Shown: positions 54,409-63,749 of the stretch, piece by piece | How the letters are laid out: each line of letters begins with the position of its first letter | How positions within the stretch are numbered: position 1 is the stretch's first letter | From: Novosphingobium sp. Chol11 | GTDB lineage: Bacteria; Pseudomonadota; Alphaproteobacteria; Sphingomonadales; Sphingomonadaceae | DNA length: 64,000 nucleotides | Assembly: GCA_945906105.1 (NCBI GenBank) | Contig: CAMDQO010000012.1 | Coordinates: forward strand, 1 to 64,000 | Direction: 5' to 3' | Notes under the pieces: generated by a model | Told to the model about the DNA's origin: nothing | Databases searched by the model: none | What the model saw: the letters and a program-made list of their open reading frames with translations, nothing else | Translations under genes and position numbers: made by a program

Positions 54409-55085
54409 TAGCGGCGCAGCAACCCGGCAAGTTTGCCCTGAACTTCGACTTCACGCGCGCCATAGATCTGCGGTTCATAGGCGGCGTTGGCCGGATCGAG
54501 GCGGATCTTGCCGTGATCACGGTGCAGATACTTAAGCGTCGCTTCCTCACCGCGCACCAGTGCCACGACAATTTCACCATCGCGGGCGGTATTAGTGCGG
54601 CGGATGAGGGCGTAGTCACCATCAAGAATTCCGGCATCCATCATCGAATCGCCTGACACTTCGAGCGCATAATGTTCACCCGGGCCGAGCAAAGCGGCAG
54701 GGACAGGCAGCATTGACTGGCCTTCCATCGCTTCGATCGGTACACCCGCAGCGATTCGGCCATGCAGGGGAATCTCGATAACGTCATTCGCCGGTTGGGG
54801 CCGTGCGGGCGGGGTCTTGAGTGCCGGAGTAGTGCTGTTCGAATTGGCAGCAACCGGGCGCTGGCCGACATCTTCGGGCTGTTTCAACACTTCCAGCGCG
54901 CGGGCGCGATTGGGCAGGCGGCGGATGAAGCCGCGTTCTTCGAGTGCGGAAATCAGCCGGTGGACGCCAGACTTCGATTTGAGATCGAGCGCTTCCTTCA
55001 TTTCCTCAAAACTCGGGGAAATACCGGTTTCCTCAAGGCGAACCTGGATGAAACGGATCAACTCGTGCTGCTTACGGGTAAGCAT
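54402..55085 (-). CDS. lexA: LexA repressor of the SOS response
   Basis: A 227-residue repressor-protease. The winged helix-turn-helix domain starts [12 protein letters not shown] and includes [21 protein letters not shown], which gives the alphaproteobacterial direct-repeat specificity. A linker of about 50 residues leads to the S24 domain: the self-cleavage Ala-Gly in [11 protein letters not shown], the nucleophile Ser in [10 protein letters not shown] and the Lys in [14 protein letters not shown]. RecA-ssDNA triggers self-cleavage. The start at 55085 matches the family; the upstream frame reaches 55115. Two SOS boxes precede it, so it represses itself. Confidence 0.97.
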   Translation of the reverse strand: MLTRKQHELIRFIQVRLEETGISPSFEEMKEALDLKSKSGVHRLISALEERGFIRRLPNRARALEVLKQPEDVGQRPVAANSNSTTPALKTPPARPQPANDVIEIPLHGRIAAGVPIEAMEGQSMLPVPAALLGPGEHYALEVSGDSMMDAGILDGDYALIRRTNTARDGEIVVALVRGEEATLKYLHRDHGKIRLDPANAAYEPQIYGAREVEVQGKLAGLLRRYH

Positions 55086-55115
55086 CGGCGCCACACTCCC
55101 ATCGGAACGCCGCAT

Positions 55116-55130
55116 GTTCTTGCGCCGTTC
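55116..55130. promoter_or_regulatory. SOS box (LexA operator), proximal
   Basis: GTTCTTGCGCCGTTC, an exact GTTC-N7-GTTC direct repeat, the LexA operator of alphaproteobacteria. It lies 31-45 bases upstream of the lexA start codon. Confidence 0.85.
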
Positions 55131-55133
55131 AGT

Positions 55134-55148
55134 GAACGAATGCGGAAC
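55134..55148. promoter_or_regulatory. SOS box (LexA operator), distal, opposite orientation
   Basis: GAACGAATGCGGAAC on the plus strand, which is GTTC-N7-GTTC on the lexA strand. It abuts the predicted -10 element, so LexA bound here would block RNA polymerase. The two boxes are 3 bp apart and face opposite ways. Confidence 0.85.
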
Positions 55149-55176
55149 AATTAAGCAACTTATCGAATCGCGTCAA
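55148..55176 (-). promoter_or_regulatory. Predicted lexA promoter
   Basis: On the lexA strand TTGACG (55176-55171), a 17-base spacer and TAATTG (55153-55148) match the sigma-70 pattern well. The distal SOS box begins at the last base of the -10 element. Confidence 0.65.
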
Positions 55177-55189
55177 GCATTTCTGCCAA

Positions 55190-56386
55190 TCAGATAAAAT
55201 AAGCTGGAACATCGGCCCCAGCAGGGAGCGCTTGGGCTCCGGCAGGCCGGTCAATCAACAGATCTGCCACGGCCAGTGCGGCGAGCGCGCCGCTATCCTG
55301 CGTGGTCAGAATTTCTGCTCCAGCCTTGGTCAGTCTTGCCCGCATAAATTCGCGCCTGCTACCACCTGCTGGAACAGGCGTAGCTAGGCGCTGAATGATG
55401 GCCTGCGGAAGGGGGGTGTCAGCCCCTGAAATTGCCCTGATCAACGGCATTAAGAACAGATATGCGGTGGTGTAGCTGGATACCGGATTGCCCGGCAGGC
55501 CGAGAACGATCTGTCCGCCTTTAGTCGCCACCAGCAGTGGCTTGCCCGGCTTGATCGCCACTTTCCAGAAATCGAGTGTTGCACCCCATGCTGCCAGCGC
55601 CGGGCGGATCAGATCATGGTCCCCCACCGATGCGCCGCCGGTAGTAACGATGATGTCAGCCCACGCTGCCGCCTCAAGCGCTTTCGTTATTGCGTCAAGA
55701 TCATCAGAGATCGGACCGAGCCGCCTGATTTCGCAGGTCAATGCCGCGATCAGAGCCGCCAGCATCGCTCCGTTGCTCGCCGGGATCTGATGGGCGGCGC
55801 AGATTTCGGGATCGGCAGCCAGTTCATCGCCGCTATCGATGATGGCGATTCGCGGCAACCGGCGCACGGCAAGATGGTTGTGCCCTGCAGAGATGGCGAG
55901 CGCCAGTTGCGCCGGGCCGATGCGCGCGCCCTTTGGCAGCAGTTCGCTGTCGCGGCGAAAATCATTGCCGCAGTGGCGCACATGCTTGGCGGGCGGTGAG
56001 GGCGGGGTGCCGGTGAGGGTGATGGTATCACCATCACGCACGACATCTTCTTGCAGCACTACGGCATCGCCACCGGTGGGCAGCAGCGCACCGGTGGCGA
56101 TGCGTACGGCCTGACCGGCTGCGACGGTTCCCGCGAAAGGATGTCCTGCCGCGCTTTCACCCACTAGCTGCCACGGACCGGAAAGCTGGGGTCCTTTTAC
56201 CGCATAGCCATCCATGGCGGAGAGATCGGCAGCGGGCTGAGTACGGCGGGCGTTGAGCGGTTCGGCGAGGTAACGTCCCAGCGCTGAACTGACGTCCACA
56301 CGCTCGACTGGAAGGGGTGTGACGAGGGCGAGCAACCGGGCCTGCGCCTCTTCGAGGGGTATTGGTGAGTTATGGGCCGCGCTCAT
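55190..56386 (-). CDS. moeA: Molybdopterin molybdenumtransferase
   Basis: A 398-residue MoeA, which inserts molybdenum into adenylylated molybdopterin. The N-terminal domains include [14 protein letters not shown] with the catalytic Asp region; the MPT-binding domain has [20 protein letters not shown] and [14 protein letters not shown], then [20 protein letters not shown]. The C-terminal beta-barrel domain (MoeA_C) closes the protein. The ATG overlaps the moaC stop (ATGA). It is the last gene of the trp-moa operon. Confidence 0.95.
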   Translation of the reverse strand: MSAAHNSPIPLEEAQARLLALVTPLPVERVDVSSALGRYLAEPLNARRTQPAADLSAMDGYAVKGPQLSGPWQLVGESAAGHPFAGTVAAGQAVRIATGALLPTGGDAVVLQEDVVRDGDTITLTGTPPSPPAKHVRHCGNDFRRDSELLPKGARIGPAQLALAISAGHNHLAVRRLPRIAIIDSGDELAADPEICAAHQIPASNGAMLAALIAALTCEIRRLGPISDDLDAITKALEAAAWADIIVTTGGASVGDHDLIRPALAAWGATLDFWKVAIKPGKPLLVATKGGQIVLGLPGNPVSSYTTAYLFLMPLIRAISGADTPLPQAIIQRLATPVPAGGSRREFMRARLTKAGAEILTTQDSGALAALAVADLLIDRPAGAQALPAGADVPAYFI

Positions 56387-56856
56387 GCCGGAGCGAACCA
56401 GTCACCCGATTTGCCGCCGCTCTTGGACAGTAACCGCACCTGCTCAATGACCATGCCTTTATCGAGCGCCTTGGCCATATCGTAAATTGTTAAAAGTGCG
56501 ATGGAACATGCTGTCATTGCTTCCATTTCCACACCAGTTCGTCCGGTCATGGCGGCCGTTGCAGAAGCGTTTACAGCGCCGTCTTCCAGTGTGAAATCCA
56601 GTGTGACGGCGTCAAGCGCCAGCGGATGGCACAGCGGGATCAGTTCTGCCGTTTTCTTGGCCGCCATGATCCCGGCAATGCGCGCTGCGGCGATGACATC
56701 GCCCTTGGGCACATCGCGGTCACGAATGGCGGCCAGTGCCTTTGGCGACATGCGAATCCGGCCAGAGGCGACCGCGACACGCCGGGTTTCAGCCTTGCCG
56801 CCGACATCGACCATGCGGGCATTGCCCTGATCATCAAGGTGCGTGAGTTTAGCCAC
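56383..56856 (-). CDS. moaC: Cyclic pyranopterin monophosphate synthase
   Basis: A 157-residue MoaC that, with MoaA, turns GTP into cyclic pyranopterin monophosphate, the first molybdenum cofactor intermediate. Signatures are [20 protein letters not shown] and [11 protein letters not shown], with the [23 protein letters not shown] block that forms the active site and hexamer interface. Overlaps trpC by 8 bp and moeA by 4 bp, so translation is coupled on both sides. Confidence 0.96.
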   Translation of the reverse strand: MAKLTHLDDQGNARMVDVGGKAETRRVAVASGRIRMSPKALAAIRDRDVPKGDVIAAARIAGIMAAKKTAELIPLCHPLALDAVTLDFTLEDGAVNASATAAMTGRTGVEMEAMTACSIALLTIYDMAKALDKGMVIEQVRLLSKSGGKSGDWFAPA

Positions 56857-57637
56857 CGAGCAGCGCCTTGGTAGCGGCGCTCACATCATTCTGGCGCATC
56901 AGGCTTTCGCCAACGAGGAAGCAGCGCACGCCGCTTTTTTCCAGACGCACCAGATCAGCGTGGCAGTTGATCCCGCTTTCGCCAACCAGCAAGCTGCCCT
57001 CTGGTGCCAGCGGAGCGAGCCGTTCGGTGGTGCTTAGGTCTGTCACGAAGCGCTTGAGATCGCGGTTATTTACCCCGATCAGGCGTGATTTGAGCCGCGC
57101 CGCGCGCTCCATTTCCGCTTCGTTGTGGACTTCGACCAGCACGTCCATCCCGCGCTCGAGTGCAGCGGCCTCGATTTCGGCCATCACGCTGTCTTCCAGC
57201 GCGGCGACGATGATCAGGATGGCGTCACCGCCGATGGCGCGGGCCTCGGCCACTTGCCAGGGTTCGACCATGAAGTCCTTGCGGATCACCGGCAGGGCGC
57301 AAGCGGTGCGGGCGGCGATCAGGTAGTCTTCGTGTCCCTGAAAATAGGGAGTGTCGGTGAGGACCGAGAGGCAGGTCGCGCCGCCCGCCTCATAAGCGCG
57401 AGCATGGGCAGGGGGATCGAAGTCAGCCCGGATCAGGCCTTTGGAGGGGCTGGCTTTCTTGATCTCGGCGATCAGGCCGTATCCGGTGGAAGCCGCCTTG
57501 CGCAGCGCCGCTTCAAATCCGCGCGGGGCAGTCTGATTGCGCGCGGCGGCATCGAGCGCGCCAAGCGAGGTTGCTGCCTTGCGGCGCGCGACTTCGGCAC
57601 GGGTGGTGTCGCAGATTTCGGTGAGTTTGTCAGTCAT
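56849..57637 (-). CDS. trpC: Indole-3-glycerol phosphate synthase
   Basis: A 262-residue TIM-barrel enzyme closing the indole ring from CdRP. Active-site strands are [49 protein letters not shown] with the catalytic Lys, [12 protein letters not shown] and LLVGESGI. It is monofunctional (no fused TrpF). A palindromic repeat fills the 207-bp gap to trpD upstream, the only wide gap in this part of the operon. Confidence 0.96.
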   Translation of the reverse strand: MTDKLTEICDTTRAEVARRKAATSLGALDAAARNQTAPRGFEAALRKAASTGYGLIAEIKKASPSKGLIRADFDPPAHARAYEAGGATCLSVLTDTPYFQGHEDYLIAARTACALPVIRKDFMVEPWQVAEARAIGGDAILIIVAALEDSVMAEIEAAALERGMDVLVEVHNEAEMERAARLKSRLIGVNNRDLKRFVTDLSTTERLAPLAPEGSLLVGESGINCHADLVRLEKSGVRCFLVGESLMRQNDVSAATKALLGG

Positions 57638-57684
57638 TGCATCGATCCACTAAGGCCTGCCGTTGATCAAGTCGAGAGGATCAA

Positions 57685-57834
57685 TGGTTCACGCAAAGGC
57701 GCGAAGGCGCAAAGGAACGTGTTAGCGGCAAAGCCATTTGAAAATGGGAAGTCGGATCTTTCATGGCGCTGATTTTATTAGCTGGCCTTCGGCCTGTCAC
57801 AACATCTTTGCGCCTTCGCGCCTTTGCGCGAGCC
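57685..57834. repeat. Palindromic intergenic repeat, family B, copy 2 (trpD-trpC gap)
   Basis: A 150-bp element from GGTTCACGCAAAGGCGCGAA to a right arm CTTTGCGCCTTCGCGCC ending GCGCGAGCC. Inner words GGCAAAGCC and TGGCCTTCGGCC correspond to GGCGAAGCC and TGGCCTGCGGCC of the copy at 27179-27330. It lies between trpD and trpC, ending 11 bp from the trpD stop. Confidence 0.88.
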
Positions 57835-57844
57835 ATTCTTAAAC

Positions 57845-58837
57845 TTACTTCGTCGCCGCGATCCAGCAATCGAGCAAGGCCTTGGCCAGTCCCTTGTCGA
57901 TGGCTTCCGCTGCTTCTTCAACGCCTTGATGCCAATCATTGGCTTCACCGGCAACGATCAGCGCGGCGGCGGCATTGAGCAGCACGGCATCGCGATAGGT
58001 ACCATGTTCGCCCAGCAACAGCCGCCGCAGGGCATCGGCATTATACTCGGCGTCACCGCCGCGAATGGCGCTGATTGGTGATGACGGAAGCCCGGCCTCG
58101 TCAGCACTGAACTGTGAAAGCGTTACCCCATGCGGGCCGATGCGGGCCAGTTGGTTGCTGCCTGCCAGGCTGAGTTCGTCTAGGCCTTCCTCGCCAGAGA
58201 CAATCAACGCATCTTCCGTCCCCAACCGCGCTAGTGCCTCGGCATAGATCGACACATAATCTGCCTGCGGAATGCCCACCAGCTGACGCGAAACCCGCGC
58301 CGGATTGGCCAATGGCCCCATCAGATTGAAGATCGTGCGCCGTCCCAAGGCTTTGCGGATCGGCATGATCCGGCCCATCGACGGGTGATGATGCCCGGCA
58401 AACAGAAAGCAGATGCCGATGTCGCCCAGCGTGTGCTCTGCGGTTTCGGTGGCACGGTTCAAGTTGAGCCCCAGCGCTTCGAGCGTATCGGCGGCACCCG
58501 CCTTGGAACTCGCGGCGCGGTTGCCGTGTTTGGCCACAGGCACGCCGCAGGCCGCAACGACCAGCGCCACGGCAGTTGAGACATTGAGCGTGTGCAGGCC
58601 ATCCCCGCCGGTGCCGCAGACATCGATGGCACCTGCCGGAGCAGCAATCGGGATCATTCGCGCGCGCATCGCCCGGGCTGCCCCGGCAATTTCAGCGGCG
58701 ACTTCACCGCGATCAGATAACTCGGTCAGGAAACGCACGATTTCTTCATCGCTTGGCTTGCCATCGAGCAGAGCGCCAAAGGCGGCCTCTGCCTCATCCT
58801 CGGCGAGTGGCACATGGACAGGCGGCAGTGCGCTCAT
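57845..58837 (-). CDS. trpD: Anthranilate phosphoribosyltransferase
   Basis: A 330-residue TrpD that joins anthranilate and PRPP. Signatures are the PRPP loop [38 protein letters not shown], and the later [10 protein letters not shown] and [16 protein letters not shown]. It is not fused to TrpG. It overlaps trpG by 4 bp (ATGA) in the operon. Confidence 0.96.
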   Translation of the reverse strand: MSALPPVHVPLAEDEAEAAFGALLDGKPSDEEIVRFLTELSDRGEVAAEIAGAARAMRARMIPIAAPAGAIDVCGTGGDGLHTLNVSTAVALVVAACGVPVAKHGNRAASSKAGAADTLEALGLNLNRATETAEHTLGDIGICFLFAGHHHPSMGRIMPIRKALGRRTIFNLMGPLANPARVSRQLVGIPQADYVSIYAEALARLGTEDALIVSGEEGLDELSLAGSNQLARIGPHGVTLSQFSADEAGLPSSPISAIRGGDAEYNADALRRLLLGEHGTYRDAVLLNAAAALIVAGEANDWHQGVEEAAEAIDKGLAKALLDCWIAATK

Positions 58838-59433
58838 GCTGGAACGCGGGCGTCGATGCCGCAGATCTTGAGGAAGTTTGCCAGCATGGCGTGGCCGTGC
58901 TCGGTGGCGATGGATTCGGGATGGAACTGCACGCCGTGGATCGGCAGTGTGGCATGGCGGAAACCCATGACGTGGCTTCCCAAGGGATTATGGGCATCTG
59001 ATCGCGCGTTTACGATCAGACTTTCAGGAATATCCTCAACGATCAGTGAGTGATAGCGCGTTGCCGTGAAGGGCGAGGGCAGGCCTGCAAACAGCCCCGT
59101 GCCGTCGTGCGTCACCGGCGAGGTCTTGCCATGCATCAGTCCGCCGCGCACCACTTTGCCGCCGAAATACTGCCCGATTGACTGGTGACCAAGGCAGACG
59201 CCCAGCAATGGCTTGCCAGCATCCGCTGCTGCACCGACCAGTTCAAGGCTGATCCCGGCCTCATTGGGCGTGCAGGGGCCGGGCGAGATCAGGAAGCCTT
59301 GCGCACCGCTGGAAATCGCCTGTCCGGCAGAGATCGCATCATTGCGCACAACCTCAACCTCTGCCCCCATCTCCATCAGGTAATGGACGAGGTTCCAGGT
59401 GAAGCTGTCATAATTGTCGATAACGAGGATCAT
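58834..59433 (-). CDS. trpG: Anthranilate synthase component II (glutamine amidotransferase)
   Basis: A 199-residue class I glutamine amidotransferase that supplies ammonia to TrpE. The triad is the Cys in [17 protein letters not shown] and the His-Pro-Glu in [14 protein letters not shown]. In many bacteria this protein also serves 4-amino-4-deoxychorismate synthesis (PabA). The next gene upstream is the YcxB-like gene, 43 bp away. Confidence 0.95.
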   Translation of the reverse strand: MILVIDNYDSFTWNLVHYLMEMGAEVEVVRNDAISAGQAISSGAQGFLISPGPCTPNEAGISLELVGAAADAGKPLLGVCLGHQSIGQYFGGKVVRGGLMHGKTSPVTHDGTGLFAGLPSPFTATRYHSLIVEDIPESLIVNARSDAHNPLGSHVMGFRHATLPIHGVQFHPESIATEHGHAMLANFLKICGIDARVPA

Positions 59434-59476
59434 GAATTGGCCTTAGCTCCCTTTGGGATTGAGCGAAAGGTGGCGG

Positions 59477-60001
59477 CTATCGCGCTGATGCCACCGCCTG
59501 TTTGAGCGCTGCAAGCGTAGCTGCATCCACTTGATATTTAGGCAGGGCAAAAAATGTCGCTTCGGTGCGGCACAGCAGGAGAAAGTTATCATCCTCCAGC
59601 ACCCGGCGAAATGACGACCAGACAAAGCGCTCGGTCTTGCCATTGGCAGTCACGGTGAGCGCCTCGGCATCATGGCTGAATTCCATCTGCTGCTCATTCG
59701 CTTCAAGCCCATCAAACACCCGGCGCGTGGATTTGAGGATGAAGAACAGCAGCACAAACAGCTGCAAACCGATGAACAGCATCGAAAACATCAGGCCCTT
59801 GGCGAAGATCGACAGCCCCTGCCGCAAGCCCATGTCGGGATGGTTCTGCCGCGCTGCCAGCACCAGCAGGGTTCCGAACACCAGCCCGATGCCGATCACC
59901 AGACCCGGCCCCCAGCGCCGTACCCAATGACGGCGCACCAGCATCCAGTTGGCGGCGGCGAAGTCCTGTGCGCTGAGAGTGACGGTGAAGTTGCCGGACA
60001 T
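59477..60001 (-). CDS. YcxB-like membrane protein inside the trp operon
   Basis: A 174-residue membrane protein with two helices (about 32-50 and 70-92) and a C-terminal soluble beta-rich part: MEFSHDAEALTVTANGKTER, then FVWSSFRRVLEDDNFLLLCR and TFFALPKYQVDAATL. This is the YcxB-type domain, whose function is unknown. It has no link to tryptophan synthesis but sits between trpG and trpE, 8 bp downstream of trpE. Confidence 0.75.
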   Translation of the reverse strand: MSGNFTVTLSAQDFAAANWMLVRRHWVRRWGPGLVIGIGLVFGTLLVLAARQNHPDMGLRQGLSIFAKGLMFSMLFIGLQLFVLLFFILKSTRRVFDGLEANEQQMEFSHDAEALTVTANGKTERFVWSSFRRVLEDDNFLLLCRTEATFFALPKYQVDAATLAALKQAVASAR

Positions 60002-60009
60002 GGGCTAGG

Positions 60010-61527
60010 CTACTGGCCGTAACCGGCTTCTCCAGCCACCCTTACAGCCTCACGCGCAGCAGCGATCAGCGCCCCGGCCTTGTTCTCACATTCTGCTTGT
60101 TCGTATTCGGGCATAGAGTCGGCAACTATGCCAGCACCAGCCTGAACGTGCAGCACGCCGTCTTTGACGATGCCGGTGCGCAGGACGATGCAGCTGTCGA
60201 CTGAGCCATCGGGGGCAAAATAGCCGACACCGCCCGCATAGGCACCGCGTGTTTCGTGCTCCAGTTCGGCGATTACCTCACAGGCGCGCACCTTGGGTGC
60301 GCCGCTGACTGTGCCCGCCGGGAAACCGGCAAACAGCGCGTCGATGGCATCGTGTTTGGCCGTATCAAGCTGGCCGACGACATTGCTGACGATGTGCATG
60401 ACATGGCTGTAACGCTCGACGGTGTAGCTCTCGGTGACTTTGACGCTGCCTTTGGTAGCCACCCGGCCAACATCATTACGCCCCAGATCGAGCAGCATCA
60501 GATGTTCGGCGCGTTCCTTGGGATCGGCGAGCAGACTGGCTTCGTTGGCGTCGTCCTCTGCGGGGCTCTTGCCGCGCGGGCGCGTGCCGGCGATGGGCCG
60601 GATGGTAACCTCGCCATCGCGCACCCGCACGAGGATTTCCGGGCTGGAGCCAATCAGCGCAAAGCCGGGAAGATCGAGGAAATAGAGGAATGGTGAGGGG
60701 TTCACCCGGCGCAGCGCACGGTAAAGCGCGAAGGGCGGCAGCGTGAACGGCGTGGTGAAACGCTGGGCGAGCACCACCTGAAAGATGTCGCCTGCTGTGA
60801 TATAGTCTTTCGCCCGCAGCACCATCTCGCGATAGCGGCCTTCGGGCAGAATCGGAGTGAGCACCGGTTCGGGCAGAGTGGCATCGGGCACCAGCGCGGG
60901 GGCAGGCACGGCCAGCTTGCGCAGCGCCTCGTCGATCCGTTCTGCCGCTGAATCCAGTGCCGCCTCAGCTGCGCCGCCATCTGGCCAAACCGGGGCAACG
61001 CACCACAGAGCATCGGACAGCCGGTCAAATACCAGAATCAGCCTTGGCCGCACGAACAGCATATCGGGCAGTTCAAGGTCGCTCTGAGGCGCACGCGGCA
61101 GGGTTTCGACCAGACCGATGGTCTCATAGCCAAAATAGCCGACTAGGCAGGCAAGCGCCTTGGGCAATTCGTCCGGCGTGTCGATGCGGCAGGCAGCCAC
61201 CAGCGCGCGCAGCTCTGCCAGGGCATCGCCCGGAAGCGATGCAAACTCGCTGCGATCATGCTGCCACTGGCGATTGATTTCGGCACCGTGGCTTTGCGCT
61301 CGGAACACCAGATCGGGATCAAGCCCGAGCAGGCTGTAACGCCCGCGCACTTCGCCGCCTTGCACCGATTCGAGCAGGAAATCGCCGCGTCCCGGCTCGA
61401 TCAGCTTGAGCGCTGCACCAACCGGGGTTTCGGTATCCGCAACCAAGCGCCGCCAGATCAGCGCAGGTTTTCCATCACGCAGCTGGGTTTCGGCTTGTAA
61501 CCAGTTTTCGGGGCGGGCGGTGCTCAT
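60010..61527 (-). CDS. trpE: Anthranilate synthase component I
   Basis: A 505-residue chorismate-using enzyme giving anthranilate. The N-terminal tryptophan-binding motif is LLESVQGGEVRGRYSLLG, so feedback inhibition by tryptophan is expected. The catalytic domain shows PEILVRVRDGEVTIRPIAGT, LLDLGRNDVGRVA, and the C-terminal AGIVADSMPEYEQAECENKAGAL. The ATG at 61527 is preferred over a TTG at 61548. It starts 18 bp after the ppiD stop codon, so no leader peptide or attenuator can fit in front of it. Confidence 0.96.
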   Translation of the reverse strand: MSTARPENWLQAETQLRDGKPALIWRRLVADTETPVGAALKLIEPGRGDFLLESVQGGEVRGRYSLLGLDPDLVFRAQSHGAEINRQWQHDRSEFASLPGDALAELRALVAACRIDTPDELPKALACLVGYFGYETIGLVETLPRAPQSDLELPDMLFVRPRLILVFDRLSDALWCVAPVWPDGGAAEAALDSAAERIDEALRKLAVPAPALVPDATLPEPVLTPILPEGRYREMVLRAKDYITAGDIFQVVLAQRFTTPFTLPPFALYRALRRVNPSPFLYFLDLPGFALIGSSPEILVRVRDGEVTIRPIAGTRPRGKSPAEDDANEASLLADPKERAEHLMLLDLGRNDVGRVATKGSVKVTESYTVERYSHVMHIVSNVVGQLDTAKHDAIDALFAGFPAGTVSGAPKVRACEVIAELEHETRGAYAGGVGYFAPDGSVDSCIVLRTGIVKDGVLHVQAGAGIVADSMPEYEQAECENKAGALIAAAREAVRVAGEAGYGQ

Positions 61528-61544
61528 CTTGCCACCGGTTTCGA

Positions 61545-63482
61545 TCAATTGCCGCCGGTCAGTTGCTTGGAAAGCGCCGAGACAGCGGCGGCATTTTTCT
61601 TAACGCCCACTTCGTTGCGGATCGCGGTGCGCAGCTGATCCAGATATTCACGGCTGGCAGCAAAGCTCAGCCCTTTGCGTAAATTGGCCAGACGGGGATC
61701 CTTGGGATCAACCTGACCCGGAGTGATGGATTTCAAAGCAATCACATAAAAGCCACGATTGTTGGGTGCCGGAAGCAGCTTTACCGTGCCTTTGGCCATA
61801 GCGAACATCAAAGCCAGCGGCGGCGGTACGGCCTGTCCCGGAGCGCGCAGTTCAGCGCGGCGCATGATAACGCGATCAACCGGGGGCAGGGGGACGCCCA
61901 GTGCAGCCATGGCCGCGCCCAGATCGGTGCCTTTCTTTGCCGCTGCTTCAACCTTGAGCGCGGCAGTCTTGGCCGCTGCGGCACCTTTTTCGAGTGCATA
62001 ATCGGCCATCACCTGCGCCCGTACATCAGCAATGGGAGCGGGAGCAGATGGCGCGATGGCGGCAACATCAAACATCAGGAAGGTTTGTCCTGCCACCAGT
62101 TCGTTAAGCTGCGGCTGGCCTTCCTTGTCCGCAGCAAAAGCCGCCTGCATGGCGCGCAGCAGCTCTGCCGGTGCGCTTTCACCCGGCTTACCGAACACTT
62201 TGCCATCGGCGGTCAGCGGTGCGGTTTCCTTGAGTGTGACACCCAGTTCCTTCGCGACATCGGAGAGCGAACCGCCATTGTTGAACTCCTCTTCGATGCG
62301 TTCCGAAAAATCAGCGAACGCAGCACGTTTCTTGTCAGCCGAAAGTGCGGCAACAATTTCGCCACGTGCTTGATCAAGCGTTTTCCCCGGCTTGCGCATA
62401 ATTCCGTCAACATGGACGATATGCCAGCCAAGTCCGCCTTTCAACGGACCAACATTGCTGCCTTGCCCTGCAGCGAATACCGCATCGGCGACAATGGCGG
62501 AACTCTGGGTGACATAGGCATCTTTGGTAACTGCTGCGATGGCCTGCGGCAGCAAGCCTTTGCCGCGCGCCACGGCATCGAATGACTTGCCGCCTGCCAG
62601 TTCACCGATGATGGCTTTGGCGGCTGCTTCTGTCGGCACGATCAACTGGGTCAGCTTGCGGGTTTCGCTGGCCGCATAGGTTGCCTTGGCGGCATTGTAA
62701 CGCGCGGCGACTTCGGCATCGGTCGGCGCGGGCGCGCTTTTCATCACCGTCTCGTCGAACACGGCATAGCGGATCGTGCGATGCTCTGGCCGGATATAAG
62801 CATCGGCGTGGGCAGTGTAATATTTGGCCAGGTCTGCGGCGCTGGGTTCACCCTTGGGGGCGAATACTGCAGCTGGCAGCAGCGCGATGGAGCCTTCGCG
62901 TGATTCTGATGCGATTGAGGCATAACGGGTAACGGTTTCCTGCGGCACGCGACCGCCCAGTGAGGCGGGACGAAGGATCTGATTGGAGATCAAATCATCA
63001 GCAATCAGTTTCCGGAAGGTCGCTTCGGTATAGCCATCGCGCTGGATAACCGCGCGAAAGGCATTGGCATCAAAATTGCCATTGGTGCCGCGAAAACTGG
63101 GTATCTTGAGCAATTCGCTATCAACCAGACGATCGCCGGCAACGATGCCATGGCGCTTGCCGAAAGAAGCGACAGCGGCATTGTCGATCAGCGAATCGAT
63201 GACTTTGTTGAGATAGCCAGCAGCGATGAAACTTTTCATCGTTTGGGCAGGATCTTTCTGGCGCATGGATTCGAGCGCAGTGCGGCTTGATCGATCAACT
63301 TCGCTGGCGCTGATGCTGCGTTCACCCGCAGTCGCGATTTTATCACCAGCATTGACGCCGCCAACTCCGCCAAGATTGGCCATGTCTCCGGCAACAAATG
63401 CAAATGCGATGATGCCGAGGAAGGCGAGCAACAGGGCGACGCCGATTTTCGATTTCATCAAGCCACGGAAAAATTCGAGCAT
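61545..63482 (-). CDS. ppiD: Periplasmic peptidyl-prolyl isomerase/foldase
   Basis: A 645-residue PpiD-type foldase. A short cytosolic N-terminus (MLEFFRGLMKSKIGVALLLA) leads to one transmembrane anchor (about 12-34), a SurA-like N-terminal chaperone region, and a parvulin (PPIC) domain at about 260-370, with SRKLTQL-type ETRKLTQLIVPT and GLGWHIVHVDG. A degenerate C-terminal domain follows. It helps proteins fold as they leave the Sec translocon. It is the first gene of the trp operon and is divergent from tpiA. Confidence 0.92.
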   Translation of the reverse strand: MLEFFRGLMKSKIGVALLLAFLGIIAFAFVAGDMANLGGVGGVNAGDKIATAGERSISASEVDRSSRTALESMRQKDPAQTMKSFIAAGYLNKVIDSLIDNAAVASFGKRHGIVAGDRLVDSELLKIPSFRGTNGNFDANAFRAVIQRDGYTEATFRKLIADDLISNQILRPASLGGRVPQETVTRYASIASESREGSIALLPAAVFAPKGEPSAADLAKYYTAHADAYIRPEHRTIRYAVFDETVMKSAPAPTDAEVAARYNAAKATYAASETRKLTQLIVPTEAAAKAIIGELAGGKSFDAVARGKGLLPQAIAAVTKDAYVTQSSAIVADAVFAAGQGSNVGPLKGGLGWHIVHVDGIMRKPGKTLDQARGEIVAALSADKKRAAFADFSERIEEEFNNGGSLSDVAKELGVTLKETAPLTADGKVFGKPGESAPAELLRAMQAAFAADKEGQPQLNELVAGQTFLMFDVAAIAPSAPAPIADVRAQVMADYALEKGAAAAKTAALKVEAAAKKGTDLGAAMAALGVPLPPVDRVIMRRAELRAPGQAVPPPLALMFAMAKGTVKLLPAPNNRGFYVIALKSITPGQVDPKDPRLANLRKGLSFAASREYLDQLRTAIRNEVGVKKNAAAVSALSKQLTGGN

Positions 63483-63643
63483 TAGCCAGCCGTTTGTTTA
63501 ATTTGCGGGCCGGAAGGGCACCGCATCAGGCGCGGCTTTAGGGCGCGTTGCGGCGCTTCGCAATGCTTGGCAAACTTGGGTGCGCAGGAGAAGCTGATCG
63601 ACGGGCCTGAGTGTCCCAATCTCTCAACTCGTCGCAGGTGATT

Positions 63644-63672
63644 TTGACAAGGCCTATGGCTAAGGCCTAGTT
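63644..63672 (+). promoter_or_regulatory. Candidate tpiA promoter with repeated AAGGCCTA
   Basis: A perfect -35 TTGACA (63644-63649) is followed after 17 bases by CTAGTT, a weak -10. The spacer carries AAGGCCTA twice, 5 bp apart, each with the palindrome AGGCCT, which could be an operator. It is about 80-100 bp upstream of tpiA. Confidence 0.4.
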
Positions 63673-63749
63673 GGCATCGTGCATTGCATTGCAGCATGAG
63701 TGAGGGATTCGCCTGCGCCGTAATGTTTTCAAGGAGTTAATAGCGTATT

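Noticed and set aside
60010..61600. A tryptophan leader peptide and attenuator before trpE
   Set aside because: Only 18 bp separate the ppiD stop from the trpE ATG, and no Trp codon run is present.
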